Source of the DNA: an uncultured Microbacterium sp.
GTDB taxonomy: Bacteria; Actinomycetota; Actinomycetes; Actinomycetales; Microbacteriaceae
Length of the DNA stretch: 64,000 nucleotides
NCBI GenBank assembly: GCA_913774665.1
Contig: CAJYHN010000004.1
Coordinates: 62,001 to 126,000, forward strand
Reading direction: 5' to 3'
Made by a program: the position numbers and the translations under genes. A model generated the notes under the pieces. That model had not been told where the DNA came from, ran no database searches, and worked only from the letters and a program-made list of their open reading frames with translations. This document shows positions 1-7,461 of this stretch, one piece after another (position 1 is the first letter of the stretch; the number at the start of each line of letters is the position of its first letter).

Positions 1-715
1 ACCCCAGGGCCAGCGCCCCCTCGCGCTCGCCGATCGGGGCCTGAGAGAAGGCCTCGCGCATCACCGACGTCTGGGTCGGCGCCACCATCAGGGCCACGAC
101 GATCCCCGCGATGAACGCCGACGAGGTGAATTCCCCCGCGGCGGTCGTGCGTGCGCCGCCCGGGTCGGTGACGGCGAAGATCGGGATCCAGGCGAAGTAG
201 TACGAAATCCATTGCGCGACGGGGATCACCGCCGCCTGCAGGAAGAACACCCCCCACAGGCCGTAGACAACGCTGGGGACGGCGGCCATCAGGTCGACGA
301 GCGTGATGAGCGCCGACCTCAGGCGGGGGGCGGCGATCTCGGAGATGAGCAGGGCCGTCCCCAGCGCGAGCGGCACCGAGAAGGCCATCGCGACGAGAGC
401 GATCGACACCGTGCCGAACAGCACGGCGACGATGCCGAACGAACCCGCCTCGGGGTTCCACTCCTGCGTCCAGAAGAACGAGGGACCCGCGATCGCGAGG
501 GCCTCGCTGCTGCGCAGTCCCAGGAACACGCCGACGGCGAGCATGATCGCGACGGTGATCCCACCGGCCGCATAGCAGGTGACGCGGAAGATCGCGTCGC
601 CGCCTGAGGGACGCGTCCGCAGCTCGCGAGCGGAGACGTCGGAGCCAGGAGCGGTCGGCGAGGGCTCGGCCGCGCGCAGCAGCTCGGTGAGCTCGTCAGG
701 ACCGGCGCTGGTCAT
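1..715 (-). CDS. pstC: Phosphate ABC transporter permease PstC (3' end outside window)
   Basis: Inner-membrane permease of the high-affinity phosphate importer PstSCAB. About 238 residues are visible; the C-terminus lies beyond the window edge. After a cytoplasmic lead of about 40 residues come a first membrane helix (AGGITVAIMLAVGVFLGL), the segment SFFWTQEWNPEAGSFG and the loop DLMAAVPSVVYGLWG, all typical of PstC. The ATG at 715 is preceded by GAGGGGAG about 5 nt away. No pstS lies directly upstream, where it is usual; the preceding gene on the same strand is a kinase, 179 nt away. The family is clear from the sequence; the missing half and the other pst genes cannot be checked here. Confidence 0.9.
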   Translation of the reverse strand, partial: MTSAGPDELTELLRAAEPSPTAPGSDVSARELRTRPSGGDAIFRVTCYAAGGITVAIMLAVGVFLGLRSSEALAIAGPSFFWTQEWNPEAGSFGIVAVLFGTVSIALVAMAFSVPLALGTALLISEIAAPRLRSALITLVDLMAAVPSVVYGLWGVFFLQAAVIPVAQWISYYFAWIPIFAVTDPGGARTTAAGEFTSSAFIAGIVVALMVAPTQTSVMREAFSQAPIGEREGALALG

Positions 716-815
716 GCGGCTCCCCTCGGTGGACGCGCGCGAACGCGCGGGAGGATGGTCTCATCGGGCTTCCTGAGAACACGGACCGGCGGCGGGTTCC
801 GGCCGGATCCTCGAC

Positions 816-837
816 AGCGTGAGGTCCGAAGGTGAAC
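816..837 (-). promoter_or_regulatory. Possible PHO box upstream of pstC
   Basis: On the minus strand two adjacent 11-nt units, GTTCACCTTCG and GACCTCACGCT, lie about 100 nt before pstC. The first resembles the GTTCA-type direct repeat bound by PhoP in Streptomyces; the second matches poorly. The position fits phosphate control, but the assignment is only by resemblance. Confidence 0.3.
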
Positions 838-894
838 GACGGGCCACCAGCCGAGGAAGGACGCTTGGCCGTGATGTGAGCGAGGTCGAGACGC

Positions 895-2568
895 TCACGG
901 CGTCGGCTCCCCCGTGGGAGTCGGGGTCGGACGCGACGGCGTCGGACTCGCGGTGGCAGCCGGCGTGACCGGGTCGCCGGCGAGGACGAGCGTGACCCGT
1001 GCGCCGCGCCGCACGCGCGTGGCGACCGGGGGCTCGGCATCCATCACCGTCCCGGGCCGGGCCGACGCGGTCGGCACCCGCCGCAATGCGATCTCGAGAC
1101 CCGCGGATGCCACGGTGTACTGCGCGTCATCGGCACCGCGTCCGCGGATCTCGGGGACGACGGTGAAGCCGCTTGCGACCGTCAGCGTCACGGCCGAGCC
1201 GGGCGGCACCTGCTCGCCCGGAGCGGGGGTGAGGGCGAGGACCGTCCCCGCCGGACGGGGGTCGTCCGAGGTGAGGGGAGGGGCGACCGCGCTCAGCCCC
1301 ACGGCGGCCAGGACCGCACGCGCCTCGTCCAGGCTCAGCCCCGCCAGCTCGGGGACGGCGACGCGGGACGGCGACTGCTCGACGACGGGGGCGACCGTGG
1401 CGATGGGCGGGGGCGACGCGACGGGTGAGGGCATTGCGGCGCTCGCCGTGGGGACGACGGCGCCGTCCTGTGCCTCGACGGGACCGCCACGGGGAAGCAG
1501 TGCGAAGACGAGCACCGCGATCAGAACGGCGGCTCCCGTCAGCAGTGCCCACAGGGCCGGTGACGATGCTCTGCTCGTCTCACGGACCGGCGGGGCGACC
1601 GCGGCGGGGAGCACGCGGGTGGCCGCGGGGCTCGGGGATGGTGGGGGCGCGGCCGGCTCGATCGGCGCCACCGGCGACCGCGGCGGGCCGGTCGTCGCCG
1701 CGACCAGTGCCGCGCGCATCTCTGCAGCCGACGCGAACCGGTCGTCGGGGTCCTTCAGCAGGGCGCGCACGACCACCCGGTCGAGGGCGGCGGGCACACC
1801 CCGCACGCGCACCGAGACCGTCGGCGGCACCGACGCGAGGTGCGCGCGAACGGTGTCCTCGGTGCGCGAGCGCACGAAGGGCGGCTCCCCCACGAGCGCC
1901 ACGTGCAGCAGACCACCCACCTGATACAGGTCGCCCGCAACACCGACGGGATCGCCCCGCAACTGCTCGGGCGAAGCGTAGGACGGGTTGCCGACAATCC
2001 TCGGCTCGCCCCTCCCCCGCTCCCCCTCGTCGCCGAGCAGGACGTCGCCCGCGCGGGTCGTGCGGCCGACGAGGTCGGCGAGGCCGAAATCGATCAGGCT
2101 CACGCCCGCGACCCCTCCCGCGGCATCGCGGTGCACTAGCACGTTCGACGCGGACACGTCGCGGTGCACGAGCCCGGCACGGTGAACGGCATCCAGGGCT
2201 TCCAGGACCAGCTCGATCGCGCGCACCGCGCGGGGCACGGTCAGCGGCCCCTCGGTCCGTACGATCTCGGCAAGGGTCGATCCGGGCGCGAAGGTCCAGG
2301 CCGTCCAGACCGCGTCGGCCGGGTCGTCGCCGACGCCAATCACCCGGGGGATGCCGGAGTGCTCGACGCGACGCGCCCGCTCCGCTTCGCGCAGGAACGC
2401 CGCTCGCGCCCCGGGGGCGAGTGCCAGGTGCGGGTGCAGCATCTTCAGCGCGACGAGCCCACCCTCCTCGACGTCGAACGCCTCGTACACCGAGGCGGTT
2501 CCGCCCGAACCGAGCAGCCCCCGCACCCGGAAGCGTCGACCCACCAGGTCGAGGCTGTCGCTCGTCAC
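895..2568 (-). CDS. PASTA-domain Ser/Thr protein kinase
   Basis: Membrane-anchored Hanks-type kinase, 557 aa. The N-terminal kinase domain (about residues 10-290) has every catalytic element: glycine loop GSGGTASV (20-27), VALK lysine 42, HRD at 135-137 with Asn142, and DFG at 160-162. A Pro/Ala linker leads to one membrane helix (about 338-358). Outside the membrane are two PASTA repeats (about 405-470 and 471-535), then a Pro/Thr-rich tail. PASTA modules bind muropeptides or lipid II, so the protein probably senses wall status. It starts with GTG after GAGGACGACCCC. Unlike classical pknB it is not in a division-gene cluster but sits upstream of pstC on the same strand. Confidence 0.93.
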   Translation of the reverse strand: MTSDSLDLVGRRFRVRGLLGSGGTASVYEAFDVEEGGLVALKMLHPHLALAPGARAAFLREAERARRVEHSGIPRVIGVGDDPADAVWTAWTFAPGSTLAEIVRTEGPLTVPRAVRAIELVLEALDAVHRAGLVHRDVSASNVLVHRDAAGGVAGVSLIDFGLADLVGRTTRAGDVLLGDEGERGRGEPRIVGNPSYASPEQLRGDPVGVAGDLYQVGGLLHVALVGEPPFVRSRTEDTVRAHLASVPPTVSVRVRGVPAALDRVVVRALLKDPDDRFASAAEMRAALVAATTGPPRSPVAPIEPAAPPPSPSPAATRVLPAAVAPPVRETSRASSPALWALLTGAAVLIAVLVFALLPRGGPVEAQDGAVVPTASAAMPSPVASPPPIATVAPVVEQSPSRVAVPELAGLSLDEARAVLAAVGLSAVAPPLTSDDPRPAGTVLALTPAPGEQVPPGSAVTLTVASGFTVVPEIRGRGADDAQYTVASAGLEIALRRVPTASARPGTVMDAEPPVATRVRRGARVTLVLAGDPVTPAATASPTPSRPTPTPTGEPTP

Positions 2569-2604
2569 GGGGTCGTCCTCAGGTGCGATCCGACCGATGG
2601 CGTG

Positions 2605-3168
2605 TCAGCCAAGGAGGTCCATGGGCTCGCGCGTCTGCCGGTAGCGTCGGCCGGACCGCGTGCCGATGTTGACCGCACGGGTGATGGACGCCCCGCCGAG
2701 GTACGTTCGTGTGGCCCGCGCGGCGGCGGCCGCCTCACCCGGCGACTCGTACCATCGCGAGCACATCAGCACGGGTTCGCCGTCGAGACGTAGCGCCCAC
2801 CCGTGCCGCGTCGACAGATCGCCGCGCAGGGTGATCGACGAAAGGTCGGCTGCCCGCTCGCGCAGGTGCTCGGCGTCGGCCCAGGCGCGGTCGGGCGAGG
2901 GGTGCAGCACAGTACCCCGCGCCAGCTCGCGATTGTTCGTCGCGAGTAGGCGCCAGACCCCGTAGACGCCCGTCCCGGGCGCACCGTCGGCGGAGCGGAT
3001 CTGCGGGGCAGCCGCCGCGGGGAGGATGCGGGCGCGGAACGACAGCCACGACGCCAGTAACGGGTCGGTCGCCGATCGGAAGGTGTCGAAGACCACGCGC
3101 GCGGGCGCGACCGGTCGTGCGGAGAGCGGATCGCCCACGGATGGCCCCTGTCTGACGGACCCGCGCAC
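2605..3168 (-). CDS. Hypothetical protein, DUF1508/YegP-like half
   Basis: 187 aa from a GTG start; a later GTG 10 codons downstream is also possible because neither has a good ribosome site. The middle (about residues 65-150) reads GVWRLLATNNRELARG, a spacer, then WYESPGEAAAAARATRTYL. This recalls the YegP/DUF1508 pattern of a short beta strand with xLxATNGRxLA followed by YxSxxxAxxAI. Function is not known. It lies just upstream of the kinase on the same strand, 36 nt apart, so the two may be co-transcribed. The family link is a pattern match by eye only. Confidence 0.6.
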   Translation of the reverse strand: MRGSVRQGPSVGDPLSARPVAPARVVFDTFRSATDPLLASWLSFRARILPAAAAPQIRSADGAPGTGVYGVWRLLATNNRELARGTVLHPSPDRAWADAEHLRERAADLSSITLRGDLSTRHGWALRLDGEPVLMCSRWYESPGEAAAAARATRTYLGGASITRAVNIGTRSGRRYRQTREPMDLLG

Positions 3169-3243
3169 CGGGGGTTCGGGTCACCCAGCGCTGTTCCGCA
3201 CAGATGACGGTGGCGGTTCCATGTGGACGTGGCGCGAGCAGCG

Positions 3244-3262
3244 GGTGAACGAGCGGTTCACC
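3244..3262. promoter_or_regulatory. Inverted repeat GGTGAAC-N5-GTTCACC, possible operator
   Basis: Perfect 7-bp arms with a 5-nt spacer, about 75 bp upstream of the GTG start of the gene ending at 2605. The size and symmetry fit a TetR- or MarR-type site, but no cognate regulator is adjacent. Confidence 0.35.
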
Positions 3263-3673
3263 AGCCGTCAACGATTCTCAGCAGATGCTCACGATTTACT
3301 GGCCCGGCGCATCACCCCAGGCGTCGAAACGGGCACGGGGGGCTCGCGCGAGTCCGTCGACGGAGCTGTCGGTCCGGCGCGGGCCGTCGTCGGGTGTCCG
3401 ACGGACGCGGCGGACCCTTGCGTGTTCGTCGGGCGCGGCCTGCTTTCGTGTCTGCGCCCGTGGCGATTCTTCGTCAAAAGAGCGGGCCCCCGAGAATCTG
3501 CGGCGAATCGTCCGAGTTTCGCGAGGTTCTCCGAGTCCCGCGCGCCCGAAGCTGAGACCTACGGCGAGGCGGAGGGCCGGAAGGCCTGCTCCCCCGCCCG
3601 GAGGGGAGTGGAGGCGGCGGGATGCCGGCATCCCGAAAGTCGAATATGACACCACCTCGGAGAATCCGTGCCG

Positions 3674-3693
3674 AAAAGCCGGCTCGCGCCGGC
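3674..3693 (-). terminator. Rho-independent terminator after recR
   Basis: On the minus strand GCCGGC-GCGA-GCCGGC is followed directly by TTTT, 4 nt beyond the recR stop codon. It ends the dnaX-recR transcript. Confidence 0.8.
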
Positions 3694-3697
3694 CGCC

Positions 3698-4291
3698 TCA
3701 GAGCGTGCGACGCCCCTCGAAGGCGCGACCGAGAGTCACTTCGTCGGCGTACTCGAGGTCGCCGCCGACGGGGAGACCGGATGCCAATCTCGTCACGCGG
3801 ATCTCGAGGGTGTGCAGCAACCGGCTGAGGTAGGTCGCCGTCGCCTCGCCCTCGAGGTTGGGGTTGGTCGCCAGGATGACCTCCTGAACGGTGCCGTCGG
3901 CGAGCCGCTGCATGAGCTGGGTGACGCGCAGGTCGTCGGGGCCGACGCCCGCGATGGGGCTGATCGCGCCGCCGAGCACGTGGTACAGCCCGCGGAACTC
4001 ACGGGTGCGCTCGATGGCGGCCACGTCTTTGGCGTCTTCGACGACGCAGATGAGCGTCGCGTTGCGACGCGGGTCGCGGCAGATCGAGCAGCGATCCTGC
4101 TCGGAGACGTTGCCGCAGATCTCGCAGAACTTCACCTTGTCGCGGATCTCGCCGAGGAGTGTCGACAGGCGCGACACGTCGAAGGACGGCGACTGGAGGA
4201 TGTGGAACGCGATGCGCTGCGCCGACTTCGGGCCGATGCCGGGGAGGCGTCCGAACTCGTCGATCAGGTCTTGGACGATGCCGTCGTACAT
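3698..4291 (-). CDS. recR: Recombination mediator RecR
   Basis: 197-aa RecR, which works with RecF and RecO to load RecA on gapped DNA. Visible parts: helix-hairpin-helix [17 protein letters not shown] (about 14-30), a four-cysteine zinc finger (Cys56, 59, 68, 71) and a Toprim domain starting [12 protein letters not shown]. Length is standard for the family. Its ATG overlaps the TGA of dnaX by one base (TGATG), so translation is coupled. The dnaX-recR order is common in bacteria. Confidence 0.97.
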   Translation of the reverse strand: MYDGIVQDLIDEFGRLPGIGPKSAQRIAFHILQSPSFDVSRLSTLLGEIRDKVKFCEICGNVSEQDRCSICRDPRRNATLICVVEDAKDVAAIERTREFRGLYHVLGGAISPIAGVGPDDLRVTQLMQRLADGTVQEVILATNPNLEGEATATYLSRLLHTLEIRVTRLASGLPVGGDLEYADEVTLGRAFEGRRTL

Positions 4292-7200
4292 CAGGTGAAC
4301 CTCGTCGGGGGCTCGTAGGGTTCGTCGCGCACGTAGGTGGCGCCGAGCATCTGGCGGACCACGGCTTCACCGTAGCGCTGGACTCCCCCGCTGAGCGGGG
4401 CCATGCGCGGGACGACCACGGGCGGGATGGGCGCCTCGACCTCGTCGACCGGGGGGATGACGTCGTCGTCGTCGACCTCGTCGGGGGCGGGCACCGAGGG
4501 GGTGACCTCGCGCGGCGAGAGGACCGCGCCCTCGTGCACCGCCGCGGGAGCGACGGCTGTGGCTTCATCGGGCTCGTCGTCGACAGCGAGCGCCGTAGAC
4601 GGTGCCACCGGGGCCCGGAGGGCGGTCGGTGCGGAACCCTCGGATGCCGGAATCGGGGCGACGGCCCATTCGGTGACCGACGACGAGTACGGTGCGGAGG
4701 TCTGCGAGCCACGGGGACCGGACATCGGGGCTCCCGAGGCGGGACGGCGCGAAGGCGCCGAGCCTGCCGGACCACGAGACGGCCCGCCGGGACCGGAGCC
4801 ACCGGGACCGCCGGAGCCGTCCTGCTCGAGGCGGGCGAGGTATTTGACCCGGACGCCGAGGACGGCCTGGATGGCCTGGCGGAGGTCTTCGCTCGGACCG
4901 CCCTCCGGGGTGCGCGTTTTGAAGGCCGTGAGGTCGCTGGCCGTGCGGAACGCCAGGGTGAGCACGTCGCCCTCGAAGGCGGCGACCGCGGCGGTGGACA
5001 CGACGAGCCACGACGACCGGCTCGCGACCTCGAGCTGGCCGAGCACTTCGGGCCACGCGTCGCGCACGTGGCCGAGCTCGATCGGACCGACCGGGGTGGC
5101 CGGCGGTGTGGGCGCGGTCGGCTCGAGAGGAGACGCGTCGTCGGCGGGTGGGGCGTCGGCGGGCGGGCCATCGGCGCTCGATGCAGCGACCGGCGAAGGG
5201 GCGGCCGTCGGGCCGTCTCCGGCCGACGTGACGGTCGACGAGGACGGGGCAGCCGGTGCATCGTCGCGGGGCGACGTACCCCTCTCGGAATCCGCTGCGG
5301 TCGGCGCCGGGGTGGAGTCGGCGTCGCGGTCCGCGGCGGCGGCCTCGGGGGTGGGGGCCGTGTCGAAGGGATGGGCCTCGTCGGAGGGGAGAGCGCGGGC
5401 ACGACCGGCCGCGGGGGAACCGCTGCGCGCGGGGGCGGTCGCCCCCGACATCGACGCACGGTCGGGCTGCTCCTGCCCCCGGGGATCTGCGGCGGCCACC
5501 GGCGCAGACGGGGACATCGGCTCGTCGTCGTCGAAGGGAGGAGGGGCATCGTCGTCGGTGAACGGCGGCGGGGCGTCGTCATCGCTCGGCAGAGGCTCGG
5601 CCGAGGTGTCGGGCCGGCCGGGAGCAGCGTCTCTCGAGGGCGCGACGGCGGACGGCACCGCTTCGGACGGGGCCGCGTCCGGCGACGCCGCTGCGGCGGG
5701 GGCGACGGAGGGGGATGCCACGGGGGACGCTCCCGCCGTCGGGGACGCCACCTCGGGCGCTGCGATCCGCCCCGGAGACGCCACGGTCGGCGGCGCGACG
5801 GCGGCGGAACCCGAGCGAGGCGAAGCGGTGGGCGAAGCGACCGCCGGCGAGGCAGTACTCCGCGGAGCAACGCCCGCCGAAGTGCTGGCCGGCGAAGCGA
5901 TACCCGGTGACGCCACGCCCGCCGACGCGGTACCCGGCGACGCGATACCCGGCGACGCGACGCCCGGTGACGTCGCGCCCGGCGACGCGACACCGGGAGA
6001 TGGCGCCGCCGGCGACGCCGCACCCGGTACCGCGATTCCCGGCGCAGCGACCCGAGAACCACTCGGGCTCGTGACCGCGGGGGCCGCCGGAGCCGCACCC
6101 GGGGTCGCGATGTCAGCGGAGGGCGATGCCGGGCGCCCCGTGGCCGGGGCGGGGGCGTTCCCCCCGCCGCGTGCCACCTCGAGGTCGTGCGCCAGGGCGG
6201 GCGATGCGCCCTGGGCGACTCCGGCGTGGGTGAGGACGCGCGCGACCAGGAGCTCCAGCTGGAGCCGCGGGGACGTGGCCCCGGTCATCTCGTCGAGAGC
6301 GGCGACGACCAGGTCGGCCGTGCGCGAAAGGCGCGCCGCGCCGAACGCCGTCGCCTGGCGCGACATGCGATCGAATTCGTCGTCGGGGATCCCGCGCAGG
6401 ATCGCCGAGGCGCCCGCACCGGTGGCGGCCACGACGATGAGGTCGCGAAGCCGCTCGAGCAGGTCGTCGACGAACCGACGCGGATCCTGACCGGTCTGAA
6501 CGACCCGGTCGACGGCGGCGAAGGCTCCTCCGCCGTCGTTCGCGGCGAAGGCGTCGACGACCTCGTCGAGCAGCTCGGAGTGCGTGTAGCCGAGCAGGGC
6601 GACCGCGCGCTCGTAGCGCACCAGCACGTGCCCCTCGGCATCGACGTCACTGCCGGCGATGAGCTGGTCGAGCAACGAGAGGGTGTCGCGCGGCGACCCT
6701 CCGCCGGCGCGCACGACGAGGGGCAGCACGCCGGCTTCGACGCCCACGCCCTCGCTCTCGCAGAGCTCTTGGACGTACTCGAGCATCGCGGCCGGCGGCA
6801 CGAGCCGGAACGGGTAATGGTGCGTGCGCGAGCGGATGGTGCCGAGCACCTTCTCGGGCTCGGTGGTGGCGAAGATGAACTTCACGTGCGCGGGCGGCTC
6901 TTCGACCAGCTTGAGCAGGGCGTTGAAGCCCTGCTGCGTGACCATGTGCGCCTCGTCGAGGATGAAGATCTTGAAGCGATCGCGCGCGGGGGCGAAGATC
7001 GCGCGCTCACGAAGGTCGCGCGCGTCGTCGACGCCGTTGTGGCTCGCCGCGTCGATCTCGACCACGTCGAGCGAGCCCCCGCCTCCGCGCCCCAGCTCGA
7101 CACAGCTGTCGCACGTTCCGCACGGGGTGTCGGTGGGGCCGGCTGCGCAGTTGAGGCAGCGGGCGAGGATGCGGGCCGACGTGGTCTTTCCGCAGCCGCG

Positions 7201-7335
7201 CGGACCGGAGAACAAGTACGCGTGACCTACGCGGTCGCTGCGCAGGGCGGTCATGAGCGGCTCGGTCACCTGCGACTGCCCGATCATCTCGCCGAACGCC
7301 TCGGGGCGGTAGCGGCGGTACAGGGCTGTGGTCAC
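4291..7335 (-). CDS. dnaX: DNA polymerase III subunits gamma/tau, with long Pro/Ala/Ser linker
   Basis: Clamp-loader ATPase of the replisome, 1014 aa. The AAA+ part (about 1-370) has Walker [10 protein letters not shown] (44-52), zinc cysteines at 60/63/72/75/78, Walker B ILDEAH (125-130) and the [13 protein letters not shown] sensor region. Residues about 395-760 form a low-complexity linker with many PG-x-ASPG units, then a folded tau-like region ([19 protein letters not shown] onward) and a Pro/Gly-rich tail. The linker is much longer than usual. I saw no obvious slippery frameshift signal for a separate gamma form. The GTG start lies 6 nt after a TAGGCT -10 box, which suggests a leaderless mRNA. 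Confidence 0.96.
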   Translation of the reverse strand: MTTALYRRYRPEAFGEMIGQSQVTEPLMTALRSDRVGHAYLFSGPRGCGKTTSARILARCLNCAAGPTDTPCGTCDSCVELGRGGGGSLDVVEIDAASHNGVDDARDLRERAIFAPARDRFKIFILDEAHMVTQQGFNALLKLVEEPPAHVKFIFATTEPEKVLGTIRSRTHHYPFRLVPPAAMLEYVQELCESEGVGVEAGVLPLVVRAGGGSPRDTLSLLDQLIAGSDVDAEGHVLVRYERAVALLGYTHSELLDEVVDAFAANDGGGAFAAVDRVVQTGQDPRRFVDDLLERLRDLIVVAATGAGASAILRGIPDDEFDRMSRQATAFGAARLSRTADLVVAALDEMTGATSPRLQLELLVARVLTHAGVAQGASPALAHDLEVARGGGNAPAPATGRPASPSADIATPGAAPAAPAVTSPSGSRVAAPGIAVPGAASPAAPSPGVASPGATSPGVASPGIASPGTASAGVASPGIASPASTSAGVAPRSTASPAVASPTASPRSGSAAVAPPTVASPGRIAAPEVASPTAGASPVASPSVAPAAAASPDAAPSEAVPSAVAPSRDAAPGRPDTSAEPLPSDDDAPPPFTDDDAPPPFDDDEPMSPSAPVAAADPRGQEQPDRASMSGATAPARSGSPAAGRARALPSDEAHPFDTAPTPEAAAADRDADSTPAPTAADSERGTSPRDDAPAAPSSSTVTSAGDGPTAAPSPVAASSADGPPADAPPADDASPLEPTAPTPPATPVGPIELGHVRDAWPEVLGQLEVASRSSWLVVSTAAVAAFEGDVLTLAFRTASDLTAFKTRTPEGGPSEDLRQAIQAVLGVRVKYLARLEQDGSGGPGGSGPGGPSRGPAGSAPSRRPASGAPMSGPRGSQTSAPYSSSVTEWAVAPIPASEGSAPTALRAPVAPSTALAVDDEPDEATAVAPAAVHEGAVLSPREVTPSVPAPDEVDDDDVIPPVDEVEAPIPPVVVPRMAPLSGGVQRYGEAVVRQMLGATYVRDEPYEPPTRFT

Positions 7336-7363
7336 TCCCCCAGCCTACGGCGTACCTCCGACA
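7336..7363 (-). promoter_or_regulatory. Leaderless dnaX promoter, PafBC/RecA-NDp-like
   Basis: Read on the minus strand: TGTCGGAG (7363-7356), 8 nt, TAGGCT (7347-7342), 6 nt, then the GTG start at 7335. The damage-response promoter class described in mycobacteria is TTGTCRGTG-N8-TAnnnT, so this differs at one core base. The same arrangement occurs before pta. Confidence 0.55.
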
Positions 7364-7420
7364 TCGCCTCCGCGGCCGCTCCCCCGGGGCCGGCGCCGCG
7401 CCTCCCGCCCGAAACGCCGA

Positions 7421-7452
7421 ACGCGGCGACACCCCGAAGGGTGCCGCCGCGT
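7421..7452 (-). terminator. Hairpin terminator after GH65 gene
   Basis: A 14-bp stem with one mismatch and loop CGAA, located 10 bp past the stop of the GH65 gene and before the dnaX promoter. Only short T runs follow on the minus strand, so it is probably an actinobacterial-type terminator with a weak tail. Confidence 0.6.
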
Positions 7453-7461
7453 CACGCAGAT

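Larger units (their letters stand above)
3169..3697. other. Non-coding interval with two palindromes
   Basis: No convincing gene. It holds the upstream region of the hypothetical gene at 2605-3168 and the terminator of recR. Two perfect palindromes are present: GGTGAAC-N5-GTTCACC at 3244-3262 and GGGATGCCGGCATCCC at 3619-3634. Open frames here have no ribosome sites or recognisable protein features. Confidence 0.6.

Noticed and set aside
3296-3655. Minus-strand open frame of 119 codons in the recR downstream gap
   Set aside because: No ribosome site, Arg-rich with no family resemblance, and no codon bias typical of real genes here.
5860-6060. Short DNA repeats considered as a CRISPR array
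   Set aside because: Units of 15-18 bp have no unique spacers and encode the DnaX linker in frame.
4159-6490. Plus-strand frames opposite the dnaX linker
   Set aside because: Gly/Asp/Arg-rich mirror of the Pro/Ala/Ser repeat; no start signal or fold.
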